The notes beneath the pieces were generated by a model, which made no database searches, had not been told where the DNA came from, and saw nothing but the letters and a program-made list of their open reading frames with translations. Made by a program: the position numbers and the translations under genes. 64,000 bases of DNA from a candidate division WOR-3 bacterium (GTDB lineage: Bacteria; Hydrothermota; Tepidihabitantia; SM23-42; JAOAFX01). Shown in pieces: positions 33,101-42,555 of this stretch. Location of the stretch: positions 52,799-116,798 of the forward strand of contig JBDRVV010000005.1 of the NCBI GenBank assembly GCA_039802005.1, given 5' to 3'. Position 1 is the first letter of the stretch, and every line of letters begins with the position of its first letter.

Positions 33101-34255
33101 TTATTGCGTTATTATGCCAACGGTTTCGGTTTCTGTAACCTTTATGATTCTAATTGTTCGCAGTTCTCTCTCATTACAGGGCTGGTCAATATTCACTCTT
33201 ATATAATTGTCAGTCAAACCTTTGATCATATCTCTTTTCTTTTCAATGATAACATCAATTTTTTTATCAATGAGACCCTGACGGAATTTATAATTTTTTT
33301 CAACAATCAATTTTTTAAGTACCCAGAATCTTTTTTTCTTTTCTGGCACACTTACTGGATCTCCAAATTTGTAAGCCTCTGTGATATGCCTTGGCGAATA
33401 GGTGAATATGTGAAGATGAGTTAGGGGTGAATCTTTAATCAAATCACAGGTGTTCTTGAATTCAATTTCTGTCTCTTCGGGGAAACCAACGATGAGATCT
33501 GCACCAATACCTACATCAGAAAAATTTTTTGAAATAAGTTCAAGGGTTTTTCTTAGATAGTTTGTATCATACCTGCGACCCATTAAGAATAATATCTTAT
33601 CGTCTCCACTCTGTATTGGAATATGGAAATGTCTGCAAACTGGTAAGTTTTTCAAACTGGAAATCAGTTCATCATTAATGAAATTCGGCTCCAAGGATGA
33701 TAGCCTTATCCTTGGTATCTCTGACATCTTTGATAACTCTCTAAAGAGTTCAACAAGTGAAGTGCCCATATCCAGACCATAAAGTCCAATATTTGCGCCA
33801 ACCAGCACAATTTCATTAAAACCCAGACTCTTTGCCCATTCAATTTCTTTTTTGATTATTTCAACAGGTTTACTAACAATTTTCTTTCGTATTTTAGAAA
33901 CCACACAAAATGTGCAGGGTTGATTGCAGCCATCCTCAATCTTTAAGAAATAACGGGATTTTTTCGGTGCCGGAAATATATCTTCAATAATTATGTTCCG
34001 CTCTTCGTTATCAACAATATCATAACCAGTAAAAATTTCTGGTTTTAATTGGACAAGACATCCGGTGACAATTATTTTCTTATTCGGAAAGTCTCGCTTT
34101 GCCTGACGGAATTTTTTCAGGGATTTTACTTCTGCCTCATGTGTAACACAACAAGTATTTACTATTATAACATTGGCATCTCTTTGATATTTCTCAGCAA
34201 GACAATAACCTTCGTATTGGTTTAGTTTACAACCAACATTTAATAGAATTGCCAA
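33101..34255 (-). CDS. mtaB: tRNA t6A37 methylthiotransferase MtaB
   Basis: 384-residue radical-SAM methylthiotransferase, MtaB group, which makes ms2t6A37 in tRNA. It has VGCKLNQYEG, VNTCCVTHEAE and VTGCLVQ for the auxiliary cluster, the radical-SAM motif DGCNQPCTFCVVSKIR and a C-terminal TRAM-like region. The TTG start at 34255 puts NVGCKLNQ near the N-terminus as usual; the protein is slightly short (family members are often about 430). It lies 18 bases after rpsA and abuts miaB. Confidence 0.9.
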   Translation of the reverse strand: MAILLNVGCKLNQYEGYCLAEKYQRDANVIIVNTCCVTHEAEVKSLKKFRQAKRDFPNKKIIVTGCLVQLKPEIFTGYDIVDNEERNIIIEDIFPAPKKSRYFLKIEDGCNQPCTFCVVSKIRKKIVSKPVEIIKKEIEWAKSLGFNEIVLVGANIGLYGLDMGTSLVELFRELSKMSEIPRIRLSSLEPNFINDELISSLKNLPVCRHFHIPIQSGDDKILFLMGRRYDTNYLRKTLELISKNFSDVGIGADLIVGFPEETEIEFKNTCDLIKDSPLTHLHIFTYSPRHITEAYKFGDPVSVPEKKKRFWVLKKLIVEKNYKFRQGLIDKKIDVIIEKKRDMIKGLTDNYIRVNIDQPCNERELRTIRIIKVTETETVGIITQ

Positions 34256-34273
34256 TTCTTTGCCTGATAAAGG

Positions 34274-35953
34274 CTATTCCTTCTCTTTTTTTATGATATC
34301 TTTGGTTTTGGCACCTATTATATCACCAATCGTAATTTTATCCGTTGGTAGTTTGACTTCTTCTTTTTCTTTTTTCTTCACCGCAGATTTACCAAATCCT
34401 TTTTCCGCCAAAATTATTCTTCTAAGTTTTGTATTATATTTTCGAACAACAAGTTGCAGTTCTTCATCAATTTTATATAAATCTTTTAAATTCTTGCCCT
34501 TTCTTTCCAAATATTTCGTGGGAATGAATTCTTCAAAATTACCTTCCAGAATAACACGTAGTCCTTTGGGAAGAATATCGCTGACCTTTCCTGTTATTTC
34601 TGCATTGTCTGGATATTTTTCCATCAACTTTACAAATGGGTCTTCCTGGAGATGTTTTATACTTAATGAAATCTTTCTATTTTTACGGTCTATAGAGCGT
34701 ATGACCGCATCAATCTTCTGCCCTTTTTTGAAATAATCCGACGCCTTCTTCACTTTCTTATCCCAGAAGAAGTCATTGACATGGATTAAACCATCAAGAC
34801 CATCAGGAAGACGAACGAATGCACCAAAATCTTTCAAATTTGTAATTTTAACGGTTACCTTCTGTCCAATCTGATATTTTTCATCCACAACCGACCAAGG
34901 ATCGGGTTGGGTCTGTTTCATTCCAAGGTAGATTCTCCTTTCGTCACGGTCAACAGAGAGCACAACTGCATCAACAACATCACCAACTTTCACCAAGGCA
35001 TTGGGGTCTTTTATATCTTTTGACCAGGTCATATCAGAAACATGGACGAAACCCTGAATGTCTTTTTCAAGTTCAATGAATGCACCATATTCCACTATGT
35101 TAACAATCTTACCCTTAATCTTTGTTCCTGGGGGATATTTTTTCTCAATTGCCTCCCACGGATGGGGCATTAATTGCTTCAAACCAACCGATATTCTTCC
35201 TGATGACTTGTCCAAAGAAAGAACTTTTACCTTTAATCTTTCATTTAATTTCACTGCTTCACCCGGGTGGGTCAATTTTGTCCAGGATATATCGCTAATG
35301 TGTAATAGGGCATCAATTCCACCAATATCAATGAATGCACCATAATCAGCAATGTTGCGCACGGTTCCTTCAATGACATCACCCACCTTAATCTTGCCAA
35401 ATATCCTCTTTCTCACCTCTTCCTGTTCTGCTTCAACAGCAAGTTTCCTTGAGACTACGATATTCTTTCTTAACATATTTATTTTCACAATCTTAACACC
35501 TATCTTCTGTCCAATGATTGCATCAGGATTTGTCTGGGGCTTGAAGTCAATCTGGGAACTCGGTAAAAAAGCATCCACACCCAACAGATCAATTGTATAT
35601 CCACCCTTTATTCTCTTCCTGATCGTTGCCTCTGCAATTTCTCCATTTTCATAAATGTGTTTTATTTTATCCCAGGCTAACTGAAAATCCGCCTTTTTCT
35701 TTGAAATTACGGGAAATCCTTCGCGATTTTCAAAAGTTTCAAGAAATACATAAACCTCTTTACCTTCTACTGCATCATCAGGGTTTGAAAATTCCTCATA
35801 AGGCAAAAAACCCTCTGCCTTCAAACCAAGATTGACAAGAACACCATTTTTGGTGCGCTTAATTATGGTTGCCTTTATAATGTCACCCTCTTGATGGGTG
35901 ACATAACTTTCTTCAAGTAACTTATTCAGTTCTTCTTGCGAATGACCATTCAT
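34274..35953 (-). CDS. rpsA: 30S ribosomal protein S1
   Basis: 559 residues with six S1/OB repeats beginning near residues 22, 103, 190, 275, 362 and 448 (for example GTVRNIADYGAFIDIGGIDA and GKIVNIVEYGAFIELEKD). S1 binds mRNA leaders for initiation. The first two repeats and the last are the most diverged, as in other S1 proteins that bind the ribosome through their N-terminus. A consensus promoter (35997-36024) precedes a leader with a hairpin immediately before the AGGGAGG ribosome site, suggesting autoregulation. Operon with mtaB and miaB. Confidence 0.95.
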   Translation of the reverse strand: MNGHSQEELNKLLEESYVTHQEGDIIKATIIKRTKNGVLVNLGLKAEGFLPYEEFSNPDDAVEGKEVYVFLETFENREGFPVISKKKADFQLAWDKIKHIYENGEIAEATIRKRIKGGYTIDLLGVDAFLPSSQIDFKPQTNPDAIIGQKIGVKIVKINMLRKNIVVSRKLAVEAEQEEVRKRIFGKIKVGDVIEGTVRNIADYGAFIDIGGIDALLHISDISWTKLTHPGEAVKLNERLKVKVLSLDKSSGRISVGLKQLMPHPWEAIEKKYPPGTKIKGKIVNIVEYGAFIELEKDIQGFVHVSDMTWSKDIKDPNALVKVGDVVDAVVLSVDRDERRIYLGMKQTQPDPWSVVDEKYQIGQKVTVKITNLKDFGAFVRLPDGLDGLIHVNDFFWDKKVKKASDYFKKGQKIDAVIRSIDRKNRKISLSIKHLQEDPFVKLMEKYPDNAEITGKVSDILPKGLRVILEGNFEEFIPTKYLERKGKNLKDLYKIDEELQLVVRKYNTKLRRIILAEKGFGKSAVKKKEKEEVKLPTDKITIGDIIGAKTKDIIKKEKE

Positions 35954-35969
35954 TATAAATAAAACCTCC

Positions 35970-35992
35970 CTGGAATGTTTTTACCATTCCAG
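35970..35992 (-). promoter_or_regulatory. Hairpin in rpsA leader next to ribosome site
   Basis: CTGGAATG-gtaaaaa-CATTCCAG: eight perfect base pairs, starting 4 bases after the -10 box and running directly into GGGAGG. Position suggests S1 autogenous control or transcript-end protection. Confidence 0.65.
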
Positions 35993-35996
35993 ATTA

Positions 35997-36024
35997 ATTA
36001 TATCCGATTTTTACACTTTGTCAA
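35997..36024 (-). promoter_or_regulatory. Promoter of rpsA operon
   Basis: TTGACA (36019-36024), 16-bp spacer, TATAAT (35997-36002) on the minus strand; a perfect match to both boxes. Confidence 0.85.
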
Positions 36025-38150
36025 TCTGGAACACGGGTTTGAAATAAACCGAGGCTTACGATTAAATTCCAGAGTATAAATATTAAAGAAGTATTTAAAA
36101 TTCCAAGTACCGGAATGAAAATAATTGCGGTAACCAACGCACCAAGACTTGCACCAAATAGGTCAACGCCATAAAGTATTCCTGCACTACTTTCGCCAGC
36201 GATATCTAATGCCACAGGGAAATGCAAACCACCCAGAAATCCGCCCACAAATATTAAAACAGCAATGATATAATTTGTAAAACTCATTTTCGTAATTGCA
36301 AAGAGCAAAATTATTAAAAAATAAATAGCGATCGTAAATTGAATAGCAGATAATAAATGAATTTTCTTCTGGAGCTTATTTTTAACTATAAATAATTTTT
36401 CAATCCAGATAAAAAACAGTGTTCCTGCTGCGAGTCCAAGCATAAATAAACTTATGATAATGCCTATCCAGTTATAGACATATCCATACAACACCTGAAA
36501 GAGAATCAAAAGTATTATCTCAAATGAAATGCCTGTGGCACCCGTGGTGAATACTGACAAATAAATAATCGTTCTGCGATGCCAGAGAAAAAGAATTGGA
36601 ATTAAAATTAAGAAAAATAATTTTGGCGAAATGTTGAAAAGTTTGATGAAAAAATTTTTAAGAATTTCCGAAGATATACCACCCCATAATACGGCATTGA
36701 AAAAATAACAGACAGGTTTTAAATCAGTATTAATAGTAAAAGTTGCTTTTTCAATACGTTTATTGATATACTCAATTCTTTCTTCAGTAAGACTGTAATT
36801 AAAAAAATATTGATTTACATAAACTGGGTTGAGATTTCTATCCCTGATGTTTTTCTTCAAAATTTCTTTTACCCCAAATTCAATTGTATAATCCATTGCA
36901 ATGTATGTTGCCTTTGCTACGGGCAGAATAATAACCTCTTTAAAAATTTGTTTTAGAGTATTCTTAATCGTGCCCAAAAATTGGCTATAAATAGGGCTAA
37001 GAATATCAGGTGTATAATTAACCCGAACACAGAATATGCCATTTTGGTTAAGTTTGCTTTTAGATTCCCGAAAAAACTCCAGGGTGTAATATCTGTTTAA
37101 CTGGGCATTTATTGGATCAGAAAGATTAATGATGATACAATCAAAAAGTTCTTCTGTATTTTTTATGTAATACCGACCATCACCCGTAATAATATTTAAT
37201 CTACTGTCTGTAATCTGAAAGTCAACAAAATTTTTGCTGCTTTCAATTATTTTCGGGTCAAGTTCCAGGTAAGTTAATTTTTTAATTGATGGGTGTTTGA
37301 GAATCTCTTTTATCCCACCGCCAATTCCACCACCAATAAGCAAGACCCTTTCGGGTTTCGGGTGAATTAACAATGGATAATGAACCGCCTCTTCAGAAGA
37401 ATAAAGATCCGGGTAAGAAAAATCAAAGACTCCGTTTGAATAAAAATTTATCTGAGTTTCGGATTTTGTTACCGCAATATTCCCGTATTTTGATTCAAAC
37501 ACACCGATAAGATTCTGACCTGGCATCTGAATTTTTTTTAATTGAAACTCAATGTAATCTATATTTATAAGAAGAAATAATGGAAGTGTAGAGAGTAACA
37601 AAAAAAGCTTTTTCTGAATATAGAAATATGTGGCAAATAACAGCAATGAGATAAGTATAATAAAAATCCCTGTGGGGGGAATAAAGGATATTAAAATAAA
37701 TGATAAAATAATTCCACCAAAAAAGGACCCGATACTTTCAATAAAATATACCTTTTGTGGCTTTAAAATTTCAGATGCGGCAGGAAACAGGCATCCAAAG
37801 ATAATACATGGTGGGCATAGCGTAATAAATGAAATCAGTATTATCCGAGAGAAATCGATCAATTCACCAAAGGCTATTGAAAATATCGCAGGCGCAATTC
37901 TTATAAAAACAAAAGAAAATATCAGAGAAAAACAGAGTCCAAAGAGAAGATATGCATAATTTCTGCCTGATTTATCTTTAAAATTTAGTTTTGTGTAGAT
38001 TAAACTTCCCATCCCGGTCAATAAAAGCCATAGGAATAAAACCACACCCGCAATCAATTCATTGCCCGAGAAAAATGCAAGCATTTCGCGAATGATTATT
38101 GTCTGGCTCATAACTGCTGCAATACCCGATATAAAGACTGCAATGTGCAT
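36021..38150 (-). CDS. Membrane-embedded spermidine-synthase-like protein
   Basis: 709 residues. N-terminal transmembrane helices (about 1-200), a spermidine-synthase-type Rossmann domain in the middle (about 230-460; motif LIGGGIGGGIKEIL, then LELDPKIIE and GDGRYYI), and C-terminal helices (about 500-709). The domain keeps the aminopropyl/methyl-transferase SAM-site pattern, but the DD/D catalytic pair of true SpeE is not evident, so the reaction is unknown. A second relative is at 46727-49162. Predicted to sit in the inner membrane. A promoter at 38156-38183 makes the transcript leaderless. Confidence 0.75.
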   Translation of the reverse strand: MHIAVFISGIAAVMSQTIIIREMLAFFSGNELIAGVVLFLWLLLTGMGSLIYTKLNFKDKSGRNYAYLLFGLCFSLIFSFVFIRIAPAIFSIAFGELIDFSRIILISFITLCPPCIIFGCLFPAASEILKPQKVYFIESIGSFFGGIILSFILISFIPPTGIFIILISLLLFATYFYIQKKLFLLLSTLPLFLLINIDYIEFQLKKIQMPGQNLIGVFESKYGNIAVTKSETQINFYSNGVFDFSYPDLYSSEEAVHYPLLIHPKPERVLLIGGGIGGGIKEILKHPSIKKLTYLELDPKIIESSKNFVDFQITDSRLNIITGDGRYYIKNTEELFDCIIINLSDPINAQLNRYYTLEFFRESKSKLNQNGIFCVRVNYTPDILSPIYSQFLGTIKNTLKQIFKEVIILPVAKATYIAMDYTIEFGVKEILKKNIRDRNLNPVYVNQYFFNYSLTEERIEYINKRIEKATFTINTDLKPVCYFFNAVLWGGISSEILKNFFIKLFNISPKLFFLILIPILFLWHRRTIIYLSVFTTGATGISFEIILLILFQVLYGYVYNWIGIIISLFMLGLAAGTLFFIWIEKLFIVKNKLQKKIHLLSAIQFTIAIYFLIILLFAITKMSFTNYIIAVLIFVGGFLGGLHFPVALDIAGESSAGILYGVDLFGASLGALVTAIIFIPVLGILNTSLIFILWNLIVSLGLFQTRVPD

Positions 38151-38155
38151 TGCAA

Positions 38156-38183
38156 AGTATAATTAAAATTTTTTGATTAGCAA
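38156..38183 (-). promoter_or_regulatory. Probable leaderless promoter of membrane spermidine-synthase-like gene
   Basis: TTGCTA (38178-38183), 16-bp spacer, TATACT (38156-38161) on the minus strand; 5 bases to ATG 38150. The -35 box is weaker than most. Confidence 0.6.
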
Positions 38184-38193
38184 TATTTTTTTC

Positions 38194-38221
38194 TTGACTC
38201 TAAATTTATTCTGCATAAAAT
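38194..38221 (+). promoter_or_regulatory. Promoter of thioredoxin-like/larE/chrA cluster
   Basis: TTGACT (38194-38199), 16-bp spacer, TAAAAT (38216-38221), then a short leader with GAGGAGG before ATG 38241. Confidence 0.75.
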
Positions 38222-38240
38222 AACCAATCGAGGAGGTCCG

Positions 38241-38507
38241 ATGAAAAAGGTTTATATTTTTGGCAGACAGACCTGTCCGGTTTGTAAAGATGCCTATGAG
38301 AAATTTTCTTATTTTAAAGAAAAAAAGGGCTTTGATGCACCAATTAAATATATTGATATGGATACTGTTGATGGTATGGCAGAAGGCGCTTTTTATGAAG
38401 TCGTAGATATTCCCACAATAATAATATTTGAAAATGAACAGGAAATTGTGCGCTGGTCAAAAAAACCACCCGTAAGTGAAGAATTTTTACCTTATTTGAC
38501 AAAATAA
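38241..38507 (+). CDS. Small glutaredoxin/thioredoxin-like protein (CPVC)
   Basis: 88 residues with a thioredoxin-fold start (KVYIFGRQTCPVCKDAYEKF): the active-site motif C-P-V-C at 12-15 and the cis-Pro region VVDIPTIIIFEN. No signal peptide, so cytoplasmic. The partner is unknown; being first in a cluster with larE suggests, without proof, a role in keeping LarE or its cluster reduced. AGGAGG precedes the ATG. Confidence 0.85.
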   Translation: MKKVYIFGRQTCPVCKDAYEKFSYFKEKKGFDAPIKYIDMDTVDGMAEGAFYEVVDIPTIIIFENEQEIVRWSKKPPVSEEFLPYLTK

Positions 38508-39329
38508 TTGCCATTTAATCTACTGGTGAGAAAAATTATTAATCCAAAATTAAAAAAATTAGAACGGTTGAAAAAAATACTCAAGAAATACTCTGGAGTC
38601 GTAGTTGCATTTTCCGGTGGTGTTGATTCAACATTCCTTTTGAAAATGGCAATTGATATTTTTAAAAATAATGTAATTGCCGTAACTGCCACATCCCCCC
38701 TGCATCTTGAAAATGAAATAAAACTGGCAAAAAGAATTGCAAAAAGATTAAAGGTTAAACATATAATCATTCATTCAGACGAACTTGAAAATGATTATTT
38801 TAGAACGAATCCTATCAATCGCTGCTTTTACTGCAAAATTGAGTTATTTAAAAAGATAAAAAAGATTGCCCAGAGGAATGGCTTTATTGTCATTGAAGCA
38901 AGCAATTATTCTGACCTGAATGACTTTAGACCCGGTTTAAAAGCAGTGAGAGAACTTGGTATAAAATCGCCATTGATAGAAGCAAAGTTGACAAAAGAAC
39001 AAATCCGTTATTTTGCCAGAATGCTTAAATTACCTAATTGGAATAAACCTTCAATGGCCTGCCTTGCTTCACGGATTCCTTATGGTATTGAAATAAATAA
39101 AAAAAATTTAAAACGCATTGAGAGAGCAGAAGAATTTCTCAAAAAATTACAATTTTCTCAATGCCGGGTAAGGGATTATTTTCCGATTGCCCGGGTTGAA
39201 ATAATGCATAATGAATTTGCAAAAATGATTAAAAATAGAATACGAATTATCAGATTTTTCAAAAAAATTGGATACAAATATGTTACACTTGATTTAGAAG
39301 GTTATAGAACCGGTAGTATGAATATATGA
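38508..39329 (+). CDS. larE: ATP-dependent sulfur transferase LarE
   Basis: 273-residue PP-loop protein that thiolates the nickel-pincer nucleotide precursor. The PP-loop is AFSGGVDSTFLL (34-45). Three conserved Cys, C106 and C109 (RCFYCK) and C185 (SMACLAS), match the LarE type that carries a [4Fe-4S] cluster and hence can act catalytically, unlike the single sacrificial Cys type. The start is uncertain: TTG 38508 abuts the preceding stop, GTG 38526 is an alternative and neither has a good ribosome site. larB is 4 kb downstream; larA and larC are not in the window. Confidence 0.88.
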   Translation: MPFNLLVRKIINPKLKKLERLKKILKKYSGVVVAFSGGVDSTFLLKMAIDIFKNNVIAVTATSPLHLENEIKLAKRIAKRLKVKHIIIHSDELENDYFRTNPINRCFYCKIELFKKIKKIAQRNGFIVIEASNYSDLNDFRPGLKAVRELGIKSPLIEAKLTKEQIRYFARMLKLPNWNKPSMACLASRIPYGIEINKKNLKRIERAEEFLKKLQFSQCRVRDYFPIARVEIMHNEFAKMIKNRIRIIRFFKKIGYKYVTLDLEGYRTGSMNI

Positions 39330-40414
39330 ATTCTTTAAGAACCATAGCAAAGACATTCTTCAAGATCGGACTTATCGGTTTTGGCGGTGGCCCTGGAATG
39401 CTTGCCCTAATAAGGTCTGAATGTGTTAAAAAAAAGAAATTGATATGCGATGATGACTTAACGACTGCAGTTGCCATAGGACAGATATTACCTGGTCCAT
39501 TTGTGCCCAATTATTGCGAATATATCGGGTATTGCCTTGCAGGTTTCAAAGGCGCGGTTGTTGCGGGAGTTTCTTTACTCCTTCCCTCTTTTATCATCAT
39601 GCTCATACTTTCTTATCTCTATTTTACTTTTCACACACTTCCAGCAATCAACCAGATATTCAAAGGTATCGGTGCCGTGATGACGGCGATAATCCTCTGG
39701 GCAGGCATTGATATGGGAAGATTAATAATAAATAACTTCAAACGGATTATTGTATTTATCTTCGCCTTCACTCTTTTTCTGTTCAAATTTGATCCAGTCC
39801 TAACCGTGCTCCTAGCGGGTGGTTTGGGCATATTACTTGAACAAATAAAATCACCTAAACTTTTTCTCGCCGTGCCAATGTTTTTATTTGATATCAGAAA
39901 GGCAATTGAATTATTTGGCATATTTTTAAAGATTGGCGCAGTGATTTTTGGTGGTGGATATGCCGCAATTCCATTTATTCAGAATGAAGTCTGCGTCTAC
40001 CGGGACTGGCTTACAACAAGGGAGTTTCTTGATGGCTTTGCCCTGGGGCAGATAACACCCGGACCGGTGGCAATCACCGCAACATTTGTGGGTTTTAAAG
40101 TAATGGGAATTTTCGGAGCATTAATTTCTACTATTGGAATATTTCTCCCATCATTTATAATGCTCATAATTTTAATAAAGATATACAAAAAGATAGAGCA
40201 CAATCGCTATGTTCAGTCGTTTTTAAATGGTATAAAATCAGCAGTCGTTGCAATCTTGTTATCAACTGGGATTATCTTCGTTCCAATGAATTGGTTCAAT
40301 ATCGTATACGGGATATTTGGAATTATATGTCTCGTCATATTGCTTTTTGTAAAGAAAATAGACCCTTTTATACTTGTCGTCACGGGCATTATCTTCGGGA
40401 TAATAAACGGATAA
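39326..40414 (+). CDS. chrA: ChrA-family chromate transporter
   Basis: 362 residues, a fused bidomain CHR-family anion transporter. The two homologous halves carry LIGFGGGPGMLAL (N half) and AVIFGGGYAAIPF (C half) and the G-P-x-P-x-x-x-x motifs GQILPGPFVPN and GQITPGPVAIT. About 10-12 transmembrane helices. Often annotated as chromate efflux, but the physiological anion may be sulfate-like. Overlaps larE by 4 bases (ATGA). Confidence 0.88.
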   Translation: MNSLRTIAKTFFKIGLIGFGGGPGMLALIRSECVKKKKLICDDDLTTAVAIGQILPGPFVPNYCEYIGYCLAGFKGAVVAGVSLLLPSFIIMLILSYLYFTFHTLPAINQIFKGIGAVMTAIILWAGIDMGRLIINNFKRIIVFIFAFTLFLFKFDPVLTVLLAGGLGILLEQIKSPKLFLAVPMFLFDIRKAIELFGIFLKIGAVIFGGGYAAIPFIQNEVCVYRDWLTTREFLDGFALGQITPGPVAITATFVGFKVMGIFGALISTIGIFLPSFIMLIILIKIYKKIEHNRYVQSFLNGIKSAVVAILLSTGIIFVPMNWFNIVYGIFGIICLVILLFVKKIDPFILVVTGIIFGIING

Positions 40415-40434
40415 ACTTCAAATAATTCCTGGGC

Positions 40435-40462
40435 TTGACTTTTATTGTATTTTAACTAAAAT
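40435..40462 (+). promoter_or_regulatory. Promoter of bioY
   Basis: TTGACT (40435-40440), 16-bp spacer, TAAAAT (40457-40462), with AGGAGG 4 bases before ATG 40478. No BirA operator-like palindrome is visible. Confidence 0.75.
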
Positions 40463-40477
40463 ATTTCAGGAGGTCTA

Positions 40478-41059
40478 ATGAATATTGCAAAACCTATTGG
40501 TTATCTAAATGATGGAATGGTCGCATACTTTAGATGGTTAAAAGAATTGAGTTTGATTAAAAAAATTGGACTTTCTTTGCTATTTGCTTTGTTTACCGGG
40601 ATCTTTGCGCAAATTCGGATTCCGCTTGGTTTTACTCCGGTTCCTGTAACCGGGCAGGTATTTGTAGTATTATTGAGCGGTGTACTTTTAGGGGGATTTT
40701 ATGCTGGTTTGAGCATGATTTTTTATATAACTCTTGGGGCGATTGGTATTCCCTGGTTTGCTGGATTTCGCGCAGGGCTAAATCCCGGTCCGACCATAGG
40801 TTATTTATTAGGATTTATTCCCGCAGCAATTTTTATTGGACTACTTGCCCATAGACACAAAAAACTCTTAAGCCAGATTCTGATAATGCTGTTCGGCGTT
40901 TTATTGATCTATTTTATCGGCGCTTTGAATTTCGCATTTCTGCTCAAAACAAACTTTTTAACAACAATGAAACTGGCAGTTTTACCATTTATACCATTTG
41001 ATATTATGAAGGCGATACTCGCAGGCATTTTATCTCGGGTAATCCTTCCTGATGATTGA
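40478..41059 (+). CDS. bioY: Biotin transporter BioY
   Basis: 193 residues, the substrate-binding S component of an ECF-type biotin importer. Six predicted transmembrane helices, with the family signature RIPLGFTPVPVTGQVFVVLL and the GPTIGYLLGFIPAA region. No ecfA or ecfT is adjacent; BioY may work alone or use a shared energising module elsewhere. It has its own promoter. Confidence 0.92.
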   Translation: MNIAKPIGYLNDGMVAYFRWLKELSLIKKIGLSLLFALFTGIFAQIRIPLGFTPVPVTGQVFVVLLSGVLLGGFYAGLSMIFYITLGAIGIPWFAGFRAGLNPGPTIGYLLGFIPAAIFIGLLAHRHKKLLSQILIMLFGVLLIYFIGALNFAFLLKTNFLTTMKLAVLPFIPFDIMKAILAGILSRVILPDD

Positions 41060-41119
41060 AATTTTACATAATATATGTTTAGATTTATCACTAAAATTTT
41101 TCTAACAGGAGTTATACTC

Positions 41120-42529
41120 ATGGCACAAACTTGTAATAGTGGAGAATACCGCGAATCGATCCATGCAGGTTCCTGGTATCCAGGTAGAGAAAAAGATTTA
41201 CAAGAGGTGATAAAGACCTATCTGAAAAATGCCAAGGCAAAGGTTTCGGGTGAAATCTTTGGACTGGTTTCACCCCATGCGGGTTATATGTATTCCGGAC
41301 CATTTGCGGCATTCTCTTATAAATTATTAGAAAATAAGGAATTTGATGATGTAATAGTAATAGGTCCAAGCCATCGGCATGGGTTTTATGGGGTTTCTGT
41401 TGATAAAATGCCGGGCAGGGAAACACCTTTAGGCAAAATAGAATTTGATAAAAATCTTGCAGAAAGTATTATTAAGCAAAATCCCGAAGTTATTAAATAT
41501 GTTCCAAATGCACATGCTGAAGAACATTCGGTGGAAATACAGATTCCTTTTCTCCAGGTCGTTTTAAAAAAATTTAAATTGGTTGAAATAGTTATGGGCT
41601 CTCATGATTATAATACCTGCAAAATACTTGCTGATGCAATTGTGAATGCGACAAAAGGTAGAAAAGTACTGGTGATTGCGAGTTCGGATCTTTCTCATTA
41701 TCATAATCAGGAAAAGGCAGAAAAACTTGATAATCTTGTGATCGACGCCATAGAAAAATATGACCCTGAACTTTTGTATAAAAGACTGTCTTCAGATAGT
41801 TGCGAAGCCTGTGGAGGCGGTCCAATCATTACAGTAATGCTTGCTTCAAAAAAATTGGGTGCCGACAAATCAAGGGTATTAATCTATGGAACGAGCGGTA
41901 ATGTTACGGGTGATTATACACAGGTTGTTGGTTATCTTTCAGCGGCTTTTTTCAAAGGACAAGAAGAAGAACATGAAAAAGTCGGCGTTGACCTTGGATT
42001 TACCGAAGACGAAAAGAAAATATTAAAGGATATTGCAAGAAAAACGATTGAGGCTGTGGTTAAAGGCAAAAAACCCCCTGAATTCAAAGAACTTCCTGAA
42101 AAGCTTAAAGAGCCTTATGGCGTATTTGTGACAATCACCAAACACGGAAATTTAAGGGGTTGTATCGGTCATATCATTGCCGATGAACCTCTTTATAAAA
42201 TTACTCAGGAGATGGCAAAGGCAGCCGCGCTCCATGACCCGCGATTCAATCCCGTTAATGAAAAGGAACTTTCCGAGATTGAAATTGAGATCTCAGTACT
42301 CACTCCAATGGAAAAGGTAAAAGATTTTAAAGATATTGTCATTGGCAGGGATGGTTTACTTGTTCGTCGTGGCTACTATAGCGGTTTGCTTTTACCACAG
42401 GTAGCGACTGATTATGGGTGGACGGTTGAAGAATTTTTAGAACAGACCTGTGTCAAGGCAGGACTTCCTGAAGATGCTTACAAAATGAAGGACACAGAGG
42501 TCTATAAATTTTCCGCCCAGATATTTTAG
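41120..42529 (+). CDS. MEMO1-AMMECR1 fusion (AmmeMemoRadiSam proteins B+A)
   Basis: 469 residues from ATG 41120, chosen because AGGAG sits 8 bases upstream; an in-frame upstream ATG at 41075 has no ribosome site. The N-terminal half is MEMO-like (RESIHAGSWYPG, SPHAGYMYSGP, GPSHRHGF, SSDLSHYH), with metal-binding His like those of extradiol dioxygenases. The C-terminal half (about 290-469) is AMMECR1 (GVFVTITKHGNLRGCIGHI, ISVLTPM). The two halves are separate genes in many genomes, often beside a radical-SAM partner; none is adjacent here. Function of the system is unknown. Confidence 0.88.
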   Translation: MAQTCNSGEYRESIHAGSWYPGREKDLQEVIKTYLKNAKAKVSGEIFGLVSPHAGYMYSGPFAAFSYKLLENKEFDDVIVIGPSHRHGFYGVSVDKMPGRETPLGKIEFDKNLAESIIKQNPEVIKYVPNAHAEEHSVEIQIPFLQVVLKKFKLVEIVMGSHDYNTCKILADAIVNATKGRKVLVIASSDLSHYHNQEKAEKLDNLVIDAIEKYDPELLYKRLSSDSCEACGGGPIITVMLASKKLGADKSRVLIYGTSGNVTGDYTQVVGYLSAAFFKGQEEEHEKVGVDLGFTEDEKKILKDIARKTIEAVVKGKKPPEFKELPEKLKEPYGVFVTITKHGNLRGCIGHIIADEPLYKITQEMAKAAALHDPRFNPVNEKELSEIEIEISVLTPMEKVKDFKDIVIGRDGLLVRRGYYSGLLLPQVATDYGWTVEEFLEQTCVKAGLPEDAYKMKDTEVYKFSAQIF

Positions 42530-42555
42530 TTAGGAGTGATAATATAAAAAAACGA

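Noticed and set aside
38508..38526. A leaderless promoter of larE (TTGACA at 38496)
   Set aside because: The only -10 candidates need spacers of 14 or 17 and are poor matches, unlike the N16 set; larE is more simply co-transcribed with the thioredoxin-like gene.
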